A DNA stretch of 33,065 bases from Holophagaceae bacterium (GTDB taxonomy: Bacteria > Acidobacteriota > Holophagae > Holophagales > Holophagaceae). A program made the translations under genes and the position numbers. The notes below the pieces were generated by a model, which made no database searches, had not been told where the DNA came from, and was given only the letters and a program-made list of their open reading frames with translations. Of this stretch, positions 1-7,135 are shown piece by piece. The stretch is taken from contig JANYLR010000096.1 in NCBI GenBank assembly GCA_025363715.1, positions 1 through 33,065 of the forward strand. Reading direction: 5' to 3'. Numbering within the stretch: the stretch's first letter is position 1; every line of letters starts with the position of its first letter.

Positions 1-561
1 GGCGACAAGCACTTCCGGGCCGGATGGAAGCAATGGGGACTCGCGATGCAAGACGATATCGCGGATGGCGCGAAATGGGCGATCGCGCTAGAAATTGCCG
101 ATCCGAAGCGCATCTGTATCGCCGGCGGCAGCTATGGCGGCTACGCCACCCTCGCCGGCATCACCATGACCCCGGATCTCTACGCGGCGGCCGTGGACTA
201 CGTGGGTGTGTCCAACCTGTTCACCTTCCTGAAGACCATCCCACCCTACTGGAAGCCCTACCTGGAGATGATGCACGAGATGGTGGGCGATCCCGAAAAG
301 GACAAGGCCATGATGGAGGCCAGCAGTCCCGCCTTCCTTGCCGACCGCATCAAGTCGCCCCTCCTGATCGCCCAAGGCGCCAAGGATCCCCGGGTGAACA
401 AGGCCGAAAGTGACCAGATGGTCGAAGCCCTCCGGAAGCGCGGGGTCGAGGTGGAATACCTGGTGAAGGAGAACGAAGGCCATGGTTTCCACAACGAGGA
501 GAACCGCTTCGCTTTCTATGGCGCCATGGAACAGTTCCTGGCCAAGCATCTGAAGCCCTAA
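1..561 (+). CDS. S9 (prolyl oligopeptidase) family peptidase, C-terminal part
   Basis: The reading frame is open from the first base, so the 5' end lies outside the window and only the last 186 residues are visible. They form the alpha/beta-hydrolase catalytic domain of an S9 serine peptidase. The nucleophile elbow GGSYGG has its Ser codon at 130-132, the acid is probably in AKDPRV (about 382-400), and the catalytic His is in EGHGF (about 475-490). The order Ser-Asp-His and the short C-terminal tail are typical of acylaminoacyl/dipeptidyl peptidase types, which cleave short peptides. Substrate and cellular location cannot be told without the propeller domain and N-terminus. The stop lies 9 nt before the next gene on the same strand, so the two may be co-transcribed. 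Confidence 0.9.
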   Translation, partial: GDKHFRAGWKQWGLAMQDDIADGAKWAIALEIADPKRICIAGGSYGGYATLAGITMTPDLYAAAVDYVGVSNLFTFLKTIPPYWKPYLEMMHEMVGDPEKDKAMMEASSPAFLADRIKSPLLIAQGAKDPRVNKAESDQMVEALRKRGVEVEYLVKENEGHGFHNEENRFAFYGAMEQFLAKHLKP

Positions 562-570
562 GCTGGGGGG

Positions 571-1266
571 ATGCCCAGCCCCTACCACGCCCCGCCCCGC
601 GCCAGTTTCCTCCAGAAGCTCGGACCGGGCGGGGCGGCTTCCTTGGGGCTGGCCCTCTTGACCTTCCTGGGGCTGGCAGGGCTCCCGTGGATGTTCCGGC
701 TCCGGCAGGTGCTCCAGGGCGTTCCCGGGGATGAACCGATCGTCGCGGACGCGATCATCGTGCTCGGGCGACGCCTGGAGGAGGACCGGCTCACCCCGGT
801 CTTCGTGGCCCGCCTGGCCCAGGCCGAGTCCCTGTGGCGCCAGGGGCTCGCGCCCCGCCTGTTCGTGGCTGGGGGCACCACCGGAACCGCTCGGCGCAGC
901 GAAGCGGAGGCGGGCCGGGACTGGCTGCTGGCGCGGGGCGTTCCCGAGGGGGCCATTCTCCTGGAGGACCGCAGTCAGCACACCCTGGAAAACCTCTTCA
1001 ACGTCCGCGCCGCGATGCGGGCCGGCGGCTGGCGCACCCTGCTAATGGTCTCGGATCCGCTGCACCTGGCCCGGGCCCGGGCCACGGCCCATGGGCTTGG
1101 GTTGCAGGTCCGCTGCAGTCCGGCCCGGTCGGCCCCACCCCTGCGGGGTTCTCTGGCCTGGTGGCGGCGGGCCGCCGGGGAGGCTTTCCTGCTGCACTGG
1201 TACCACACGGGAATGGTCTACAGCCGGTTGATCCGGAGCGACAAGCAGCTGGAACGGGTGACCTAG
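571..1266 (+). CDS. DUF218/YdcF-ElyC-SanA family membrane-anchored protein
   Basis: This 231-residue protein has one hydrophobic segment at about residues 22-45, followed by a DUF218 domain. Family marks are DAIIVLGRR near the start of the domain, then the FVAGG strand, the acidic/His segment LEDRSQHTLENLFN, and VSDPLHLARA. DUF218 proteins (YdcF, ElyC, SanA) are linked to envelope integrity or vancomycin tolerance in enterobacteria, but their biochemistry is poorly defined. The ATG follows a G-rich stretch and begins 9 nt after the peptidase stop. The C-terminus (after about residue 190) contains a W-rich amphipathic stretch. The family call is firm; the function is not. Confidence 0.8.
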   Translation: MPSPYHAPPRASFLQKLGPGGAASLGLALLTFLGLAGLPWMFRLRQVLQGVPGDEPIVADAIIVLGRRLEEDRLTPVFVARLAQAESLWRQGLAPRLFVAGGTTGTARRSEAEAGRDWLLARGVPEGAILLEDRSQHTLENLFNVRAAMRAGGWRTLLMVSDPLHLARARATAHGLGLQVRCSPARSAPPLRGSLAWWRRAAGEAFLLHWYHTGMVYSRLIRSDKQLERVT

Positions 1267-1366
1267 ACGCTCTAAGGGATGCAGCTCTCGCCTGACGCAC
1301 CCTGCGGGGCTTGTGGAGGCGGAGCCTCTGTCGAGTCCGAGCGCGGGCTGCCAGACTGGATGGATC

Positions 1367-2215
1367 ATGACTGGCCATCTCATCCTCGTCCCCACGCCCA
1401 TTGGCAATCTTGGCGACCTCACAGACCGCGCGAAGGAGGCCCTGGCCGGGGCTGATCTCGTGGCCTGCGAGGATACGCGGCGCACCGGCGGGCTGCTGAA
1501 GCACCTCGGCATCGACAAGCCGCTGCTGCGCTTCGACGATCACGCGGGGGACGCGGCCTTCGAGCGCCTGGGGCTGGAGCTGGGCTCAGACCGCACGGTG
1601 GCCTACTGCAGCGATGCGGGCATGCCTGGCATCAACGATCCGGGCTTCGAGATCGCCCGGGCCGCCCGGGCCGCCGGTGCGAAAGTCACGGTCCTGCCCG
1701 GCGCCTCGGCAGTGCTGCTGGCGGTGGTGGCCTCGGGCCTGCCCTGCCACGCCTTCAGCTTCCAGGGCTACCTGCCCAACCGCTGCGAACCCCGGCGCAC
1801 CCTGCTGAAGAAGCTGGGGGCCGAGGAGGAGACCGTGGTGGTCTTTGAAACGCCCCACCGCATTCACGAGACGCTGGCGGATCTAGAGGAGCTGCTGCCG
1901 GAACGCGAGGTGGCCCTGGGCCGCGAGCTGACCAAGCTGCATGAGACCTGGTACCGGGGCACCCCGGCCCAGGTGAAGGCCCAGCTGGGCCGGGAGGATC
2001 GGGGTGAGATGGTGCTGGTGCTGGCTGGGGCCAGCGCCAAGCGGCTGGTGACCGAAGTGGAGGCCACCTTCGAGGGCGGCCTGCCGGACTGGGCCCAGAC
2101 CTACCTCGCCGCCGCCCGCGAAGGCGGCATGACCCTGCGGGAGGCTGTGAAGCCCCTGGCCAAGCACCTGGGCGTCTCCGCCTCCGAGCTCTATCGGCTG
2201 GCCTCCGAGATTTGA
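1367..2215 (+). CDS. rsmI: 16S rRNA (cytidine(1402)-2'-O)-methyltransferase RsmI
   Basis: RsmI 2'-O-methylates C1402 in the decoding centre of 16S rRNA using S-adenosylmethionine. The tetrapyrrole-methylase fold is clear in order: LVPTPIGNL at the N-terminus, VACEDTRRTGGLL, SDAGMPGINDPG (SAM-binding loop), PGASAVLLAV, FETPHRI and GRELTKLHE. The total of 282 residues is usual for the family. An upstream in-frame ATG at 1313 would add 18 residues of non-conserved sequence, so the ATG at 1367, directly before the conserved TGHLILVPTP, is preferred. The 100 bp before it hold no gene; I saw only a small 5-bp hairpin at 1316-1328. Confidence 0.95.
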   Translation: MTGHLILVPTPIGNLGDLTDRAKEALAGADLVACEDTRRTGGLLKHLGIDKPLLRFDDHAGDAAFERLGLELGSDRTVAYCSDAGMPGINDPGFEIARAARAAGAKVTVLPGASAVLLAVVASGLPCHAFSFQGYLPNRCEPRRTLLKKLGAEEETVVVFETPHRIHETLADLEELLPEREVALGRELTKLHETWYRGTPAQVKAQLGREDRGEMVLVLAGASAKRLVTEVEATFEGGLPDWAQTYLAAAREGGMTLREAVKPLAKHLGVSASELYRLASEI

Positions 2216-2316
2216 TCCACGCCCGACTTCTGCCTGGGCCCGGGCAGTGGCAGGGAAATGCGTGTCAAAGAGCTGGATATGGATTAGATTGCCGGAAAGC
2301 CCCAAGGAGAGGTCCC

Positions 2317-2391
2317 ATGTACACCACCTGTGGATGTGGCGGCGGCCAGCCCCGGCAGGCGGCCCTGGCCGCCCGGTTGGTGCAGGCCTGA
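2317..2391 (+). CDS. 24-residue ORF with HypB-like N-terminal Cys motif, overlapping hypF start
   Basis: A short ORF starts at ATG 2317 behind a strong Shine-Dalgarno sequence (AAGGAGAGG, about 2304-2312) and ends in TGA at 2389-2391. Its last base is the first base of the hypF ATG. The peptide begins MYTTCGCGGG. Nickel-insertion GTPase HypB of many bacteria begins with a CxxCGC nickel-binding motif (MCTTCGCG in E. coli), so the resemblance is close, with Tyr in place of the first Cys. Two readings are possible: a leader ORF that couples translation to hypF, or the remnant 5' end of a hypB gene joined to hypF by deletion. Translation is plausible from the SD and overlap but unproven. Confidence 0.45.
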   Translation: MYTTCGCGGGQPRQAALAARLVQA

Positions 2392-4376
2392 TGCACCTCC
2401 GCATCGAGGCCCAGGGCGTGGTGCCCCCGGACCTGGCCCTCTGCGCGGCCTGCGCCGAAGAAACGGACACCCCCGGCGAGCGGCGGTACCGCTACCCCTT
2501 TACCAACTGCAGCCACTGCGGTCCCCGCTACTCCATCATCGCCAGATTGCCGTACGATCGCTCCCAGACGACGATGCAGGCTTTCCCCCTCTGTCGCGCC
2601 TGCGTCCGGGAATTCGAGGATCCGGCCGATCGCCACTTCCGCGCCCAACCCATCGCCTGCCCGGTCTGCGGCCCCCGCCTGAGCCTGCTGCGCCCCGATG
2701 GCGGCATCCTGGCCGAAGGCGAGGAAGCCCTGGGCCAGGCCGTGGCGGTGCTGAAGGAGGGGCAGGTGCTGGCCCTCAAGGGCCTGGGCGGCTACCAGCT
2801 GTTGGTGGATGCGACCTCGGCGGAGGCGGTGCTCCGCTTGCGTGAACGCCAGCGGAGAGAAGATAAGCCTTTTGCCGTGATGTTTCCGGACCTGGCTTCG
2901 CTGAGGGCGGCCTGCGAAGTGGGTTCGCCCGAGCAGGCCCTGCTGGCTTCCCCGGAGGCGCCCATCCTCCTGCTGTGGCGAAAACCGGGCACCCAGGTCA
3001 CCGAGGCCATCGCCCCCGGGAACCCGCGCCTGGGCGCCTTCCTGCCCTACACGCCCCTGCACCACCTCCTGCTGGCGGTGGTGGATCGGCCCCTGGTCTG
3101 TACCTCCGGCAACCTCAGTGACGAGCCCATGGCCTTCGAGGATGGAGATGCCCTGATCCGCCTGGGCGGCATCGCTGATGTCTTCCTGGCCCACGACCGG
3201 CCCATCCTGCGGCCCGTGGACGATTCGGTGCTGCGGCTGGATGGCGATGGCCCCACGCTGCTGCGCCGGGCCCGGGGCTTCACGCCCCTGGCGGTGCCCC
3301 TGGCGGGCTTCACGGACGCGCCGACGGTGCTGGCCCTGGGCGCGCACCGGAAGGCCACGGTATCGCTGCTGCAGGGCGGGCAGGTGATCATGAGCCAGTA
3401 CCTGGGGGATCTCACGAGCCTGGAAGGGGCCGACCTGCTGTCGCGCACCGCCGAGGATCTGCTGGATTTCTTCGGAGCCACCCCCGTGCGTCTCGCCTGC
3501 GATCTGCACCCGGACTACGCCAGCACGCGCCTGGCGGAGCGGCTGGCGGCCGACTGGCAGCTGCCCCTGCTACGGGTCCAGCATCACCACGCCCACGGCG
3601 CGGCCTGCGCCGCCGAGCATGGGCTGGAGGGCCCGGTGACGGCCCTGGCCTGGGATGGCACCGGGCTGGGTGACGATGGCACCCTCTGGGGCGGCGAGGC
3701 CCTGCGGATCGAAGGTCCGGCCTACACGCGCGTGGGCCACCTCCGGCCCTTCCCCCTGCCCGGCGGCGAGGCCGCCGGGCGCGAGCCGCGCCGTAGCGCC
3801 TGCGGCCTCCTCTGGTCCCTGCGGGGGGCCGGCCTGCCACCGCCGGTCCTGGCCCCGGCCTTTGACGGGCCCGACTGGAAGCTGCTCCAGACCATGCTGG
3901 CCAAGGGCCTCCACAGCCCGCTGACCTCAAGCATCGGTCGGCTCTTCGACGCGGTGGCCGCCCTGGTGAGCCTCCACGCGCGCCGAGGCTTCGAGGGCCA
4001 GGCGGCCATGGCCCTGGAGTTCGCGGCGGGCAGCCGGGTGGAGCCGCCCTATGCCTGGGAGCTGGACGAGGGCGTGGCCGATCCCTCGGCCATGGTCGAT
4101 GGCGTGCTGGCGGACCTGGCCGCTGGCCACGACGCCGCCTTCATCGCCGCCCGCTTCCACGCCTCCCTGGCGGACCTGGCCCTGGCCTGGGCGCAGCTGT
4201 CCGGCCTGCCGGACGTGGTGCTCTCCGGCGGTTGCTTCCAGAACGCGCGGCTCACCGAGCTGGTGCAGGCCAGACTCGGGGCTGCCGGCTTCCGCGTCCA
4301 TCGCCACCGCCTGTTCCCGCCCAACGATGGGTGCATCTCCCTGGGGCAGGCCGTCGTGGTGGCGCGGCAGGGCTGA
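2391..4376 (+). CDS. hypF: [NiFe]-hydrogenase maturation carbamoyltransferase HypF lacking the acylphosphatase domain
   Basis: HypF converts carbamoyl phosphate to a carbamoyl group passed to HypE, the source of the CN ligands of [NiFe] hydrogenases. From the ATG at 2391 (661 residues) the order is: two zinc fingers (C18, C21, C40, C43, then CRAC and CPVC), a YrdC-like domain (about 95-290, with CTSGNLSDEP and HDRPILRPVDDS), and a Kae1-like domain with metal motif QHHHAHGAA, nucleotide motif AWDGTGLGDDG and SGGCFQN. The usual N-terminal acylphosphatase domain of about 90 residues is absent. The zinc finger begins at residue 18, and the roughly 100 bp before the short upstream ORF cannot encode the missing domain. 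An in-frame upstream start at 2247 adds only non-homologous sequence. No other hyp gene or [NiFe] hydrogenase lies in the window. Confidence 0.88.
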   Translation: MHLRIEAQGVVPPDLALCAACAEETDTPGERRYRYPFTNCSHCGPRYSIIARLPYDRSQTTMQAFPLCRACVREFEDPADRHFRAQPIACPVCGPRLSLLRPDGGILAEGEEALGQAVAVLKEGQVLALKGLGGYQLLVDATSAEAVLRLRERQRREDKPFAVMFPDLASLRAACEVGSPEQALLASPEAPILLLWRKPGTQVTEAIAPGNPRLGAFLPYTPLHHLLLAVVDRPLVCTSGNLSDEPMAFEDGDALIRLGGIADVFLAHDRPILRPVDDSVLRLDGDGPTLLRRARGFTPLAVPLAGFTDAPTVLALGAHRKATVSLLQGGQVIMSQYLGDLTSLEGADLLSRTAEDLLDFFGATPVRLACDLHPDYASTRLAERLAADWQLPLLRVQHHHAHGAACAAEHGLEGPVTALAWDGTGLGDDGTLWGGEALRIEGPAYTRVGHLRPFPLPGGEAAGREPRRSACGLLWSLRGAGLPPPVLAPAFDGPDWKLLQTMLAKGLHSPLTSSIGRLFDAVAALVSLHARRGFEGQAAMALEFAAGSRVEPPYAWELDEGVADPSAMVDGVLADLAAGHDAAFIAARFHASLADLALAWAQLSGLPDVVLSGGCFQNARLTELVQARLGAAGFRVHRHRLFPPNDGCISLGQAVVVARQG

Positions 4377-4446
4377 GCGTTAGCGCGGGAAATGGGGGAC
4401 ACTTGGGGGCCCGCGTGACGGTGCCCAAGGTTGGTCGGGGGCGAGG

Positions 4447-4763
4447 TCAGGGCCGGGGCGCCTGCGCCGAGCGATGGAGGGTGCGGAGAATCAAGAGCAC
4501 CAGCCACAGGAGCGCCCCCCACAGCAGGCCGTTCATCAGGGCGGCGAAGGCCAGGCCAGCGGCGGTCGTGGGAACCGAGCGAAAGGGTCCGCCGAGGACC
4601 AACCACCGACGGTCACACCCGGCGATACGAACCAGGACATGGGATCCCTCAGCGCGGACGGGAGGGTCCTGTCCGAACCCAGCAGCGCCAGGCAGGCCAG
4701 GCTGGCGGCAACGAGCCCCGCCCAGGTCAGGAGCCACCATCGGCGTGCGGGCTTGCCCATCAT
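4447..4763 (-). pseudogene. Small two-helix membrane protein gene, apparently frameshifted
   Basis: Two minus-strand frames together look like one small membrane protein. The first starts at ATG 4763 (tandem ATG 4763/4760) behind a GAGG ribosome site and encodes a positively charged start followed by a helix (WWLLTWAGLVAASLACLALLG). After about residue 40 it decays into Pro/Arg/Ser-rich sequence typical of a wrong frame and stops at 4536. The second frame, offset as by loss of one base, carries a second helix (FAALMNGLLWGALLWLVLLIL) and ends at 4447. A 1-nt shift somewhere around 4600-4690 would join them into a protein of about 105 residues. It could be a true pseudogene or a sequencing error. 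I recognise no family. Confidence 0.4.
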
Positions 4764-4848
4764 GACCGCCTCATTGGAAAGGCCCACCGAATTCTGGCGC
4801 CTGGACCCGGGTTGGGTGCGGGGCTCAGGCCCGTCCAGGGAGGCCCGA

Positions 4849-5451
4849 TCACGGGGGAGAGAATTGCAGCAGATGGGCCAGCTTCAAGATCATCTCGTTC
4901 ACCTCAGGCGTATTCTCCTCTGGAAGCTCGGCGATGATCTCATAGCAGCATGGGATCTTGAAGTTGAAGACGGTGGTCACCAGCTGCTTCCCCGGGACCT
5001 GGCTGTGGGTGCGGGTGTACTCGTACCGGAAGTATTCGAAATCTCCGGCCAGGAAGGTTTCCTTCCTGCTCAGCCTGGGGTGCTTCTTGAAGAGGGCCTG
5101 GAGTTCCTTCCGTCGGATCTCCAGGGTCACCCGAGGGGCCTTCCCTGGACTGCCGGAGGCCACCCCCGCGGCTCGTCGGATGTGGATGCCCCCGAAGACT
5201 GAGAACCGATGTTCAGAACTCAGGGGAGGCACCCCCCTCGGTGTCACATAGAGCTCCTGCCGGGGACTGGGCCCACGGGAAAAATCCTGGAACACCCAGC
5301 CCGTCGGCACCAGCACCTGGACCTTCAGTCCGGGGCTGAACACCCAGTCGCAGCCTTCGACGTACCGGAGGTGCCCGTCGAGCGGCGCCTGGACCGAAGA
5401 AGCGGAGAGGGTGGCTCCCAGCAGCAGGTGTGCCCAGAACAACCACCGCAT
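4849..5451 (-). CDS. Secreted protein of unknown function
   Basis: The 200-residue product starts at ATG 5451 behind GAGGAC. This choice gives a classical signal peptide (MRWLFWAHLLLGATLSASSVQA, cleavage near residue 22), whereas the longer frame to 5538 adds a polar, unlikely leader. The mature part is mixed alpha/beta with no recognised catalytic motif. It has two Cys-containing spots: one near the mature N-terminus (EGCDWVF), and a CC pair (PCCYEII) near residue 170. I do not recognise the family. It is divergent from the MFS gene and lies just upstream, on the same strand, of the frameshifted membrane gene. Confidence 0.6.
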   Translation of the reverse strand: MRWLFWAHLLLGATLSASSVQAPLDGHLRYVEGCDWVFSPGLKVQVLVPTGWVFQDFSRGPSPRQELYVTPRGVPPLSSEHRFSVFGGIHIRRAAGVASGSPGKAPRVTLEIRRKELQALFKKHPRLSRKETFLAGDFEYFRYEYTRTHSQVPGKQLVTTVFNFKIPCCYEIIAELPEENTPEVNEMILKLAHLLQFSPP

Positions 5452-5620
5452 GGCGTCCTCCGCGATTGAGATTGAGCTCGTACTGCCAGAGCGCCACCAG
5501 TGTTTCAATTCTCTCTCGCCTAGGTTCAGCGAGGGCACAAACAGCCTTCGTGGTTAAAAATTCTTTTCAGCCCTTTTGTTGCTTCTCCTTGGGCTCCGGT
5601 TTGCCTGACAGTAGTAGGCC

Positions 5621-6793
5621 ATGGCTTCCGCTGATCCCCATTCCCGCCTGCAGTGGCTGGTGTTCGCGCTGGTGGGGGCGGTGTTCACGACGGTGTACAT
5701 TCCGCAACCGGTGCTGCCGGTGCTGCGGGCGCAGTTCGGCGTGGGGGAAGCAGTCGCTTCCCTGACTGTATCGGCGGTGGTGCTGGGCATGGCCCTGGCG
5801 AATCTGCCCTTCGGAGCCCTGGCGGACCGCCTGCCCATCCGACCCATCCTGCTCACGGGGGGCTTGGTCATCGCGGCGGCAGGGCTGGCTTCGGCCCTGG
5901 CGCCCACGCTGCCGCTGCTGGTGGCGGCCCGCTTCGTCCAGGGCCTGTTCATCCCAGCCCTCACCACCTGCCTGGTGGCCTACCTGGCCCGGACGATGCC
6001 CGCGGAGCGCCTGAACGTGGTCATGGGCTCGTACGTATCCGCCACGGTGGTGGGCGGCCTCTCCGGGCGGCTGCTGGGGGGCTTCGTCCTCCCGGCCGAA
6101 CGCTGGCGCTGGGCCTTCTTCGCGGCGGCCCTGCTCCTCCTGGCCGCCACCCTGGCTGCCTACGCGGGCCTGCCCCGGGAACCGGACCACGGCTCCCCCG
6201 TCCGCGATTCGGTGCGATTCCGGGACGTGCTGCTCCGCCACGATCTGCTGCGCATCTACGGCGTGGCCGCCGGGGCCTTCTTCGTGTTCTCGTCGGTCTT
6301 CAACTACATGCCCTTCTACCTCCACGGCGCACCCTTCCACTGGTCCACCCGGGCCGTGACGCTGCTCTACCTGTCCTACGTGATGGGCGTCATCGTGGGA
6401 CCCCTGGCGGGGAAGCTCAGCAACCGCGTGGGCAATGGCGCCGCCATGGTGCTGGGGGCCCTGGTGCTCGGGGCCGGACTGGCGCTCACCCTCTTCCCCC
6501 GGGGCTGTGCCATGGCCCTGGCCCTGGGCCTCGTCTGCACGGGCTTCTTCACCGTGCACGCGGCGGCGGCCGGGGCCCTCAATCGCAAGCTCAGCGCGGG
6601 CCGGGGCCGGGCCAACGCCTGCTACGTGCTGTTCTACTACCTGGGCGGCGCCGCAGGTATCACCCTCAGCGGCCATGCCTATGCGCTTGACGGCTGGAAC
6701 GGCGTAGTCGCTCTCGCTGCCGCAGCGTTGCTGGTGCCCTTGAGCACCGGCGTGATGGAGATGAGGGCGGGGCGGGAGCCCGTGACGAGGTAA
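5621..6793 (+). CDS. Major facilitator superfamily transporter (drug/aromatic efflux type)
   Basis: This is a 390-residue inner-membrane protein with twelve predicted helices in two six-helix halves. Motif A is visible as GALADRLPIRPI in the loop after helix 2 (about residues 66-77), and motif C-like glycine/alanine-rich stretches occur in helix 5. The overall sequence resembles the YnfM-type exporters of the drug:H+ antiporter group, but the substrate cannot be read from it. The start at 5621 is preceded by a poor ribosome site (AGTAGGCC). The roughly 170 bp between it and the divergent secreted-protein gene include an AT-rich stretch (5550-5580) but no clear promoter hexamers. Confidence 0.88.
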   Translation: MASADPHSRLQWLVFALVGAVFTTVYIPQPVLPVLRAQFGVGEAVASLTVSAVVLGMALANLPFGALADRLPIRPILLTGGLVIAAAGLASALAPTLPLLVAARFVQGLFIPALTTCLVAYLARTMPAERLNVVMGSYVSATVVGGLSGRLLGGFVLPAERWRWAFFAAALLLLAATLAAYAGLPREPDHGSPVRDSVRFRDVLLRHDLLRIYGVAAGAFFVFSSVFNYMPFYLHGAPFHWSTRAVTLLYLSYVMGVIVGPLAGKLSNRVGNGAAMVLGALVLGAGLALTLFPRGCAMALALGLVCTGFFTVHAAAAGALNRKLSAGRGRANACYVLFYYLGGAAGITLSGHAYALDGWNGVVALAAAALLVPLSTGVMEMRAGREPVTR

Positions 6794-6848
6794 TAGCAAA
6801 CGGCCTTTATTAGGTTCATCCGGGAATTCCTGGGCCAGAAAAGCGGAT

Positions 6849-6979
6849 CACAGAGGACACAGAGCGCCGCAGAGGGCACAGAGAAAAGCACTGGTCACAG
6901 AAGACACGGAAGGGCCCGTGAGGTGAGGGCCACGGCCCCTTCCGTGTCCTCTGTGGAATTCTGTGTATTCCGTGACCAG
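6849..6979. repeat. Intergenic repeat with long imperfect palindrome
   Basis: The gap 6794-7135 between convergent genes has no credible ORF. At 6849-6864 and 6869-6883 there are two degenerate copies of a CACAGAGGACACAGAG-like unit. They are followed by an imperfect inverted repeat at 6896-6920 / 6931-6955, in which 23 of 25 positions pair around a 10-nt loop. A further outer pair CTGGTCAC (6891-6898) and GTGACCAG (6972-6979) brackets it. Similar 'cacagagg/cacggagg' intergenic repeats are scattered in many bacterial genomes. Here the palindrome could also act as a bidirectional terminator, although no U-run follows it. Confidence 0.6.
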
Positions 6980-7096
6980 CTCATCCTGGATGGCTGACAG
7001 CGCCCTCTTGATGGAACCCGCCCATGGTGGTTCTATGTGTTTTCGCTAGCCCTCTGGGACTTCTGCCTTCCTGCTTTCCCTGAAATCCCGGATGAA

Positions 7097-7120
7097 CCAA
7101 AAATGCAGTTCTGCTTTTGG
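7097..7120 (-). terminator. Possible terminator hairpin after the hydrogenase/sensor operon
   Basis: Sixteen nt past the stop of the receiver-kinase gene lies a hairpin: CCAAAA pairs with TTTTGG, GCA with TGC, with a 2-nt bulge and a GTTC loop. On the minus strand it ends in a short T-rich stretch. It is weak compared with a classical intrinsic terminator, but it is in the right place to end the long minus-strand operon. Confidence 0.35.
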
Positions 7121-7135
7121 ATTCCACCAGGGCGC

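Noticed and set aside
1267..1366. Possible tRNA-like or small structured RNA before rsmI (GTCGAGTCC resembles a T-loop)
   Set aside because: The flanking bases do not pair into a T-stem or acceptor stem; only a 5-bp hairpin (1316-1328) is present.
2248..2262. Sigma-54-like promoter (TGGCAG...ATGC) upstream of the hypF mini-ORF
   Set aside because: The distance between the GG and GC elements is one base too short for a sigma-54 promoter.
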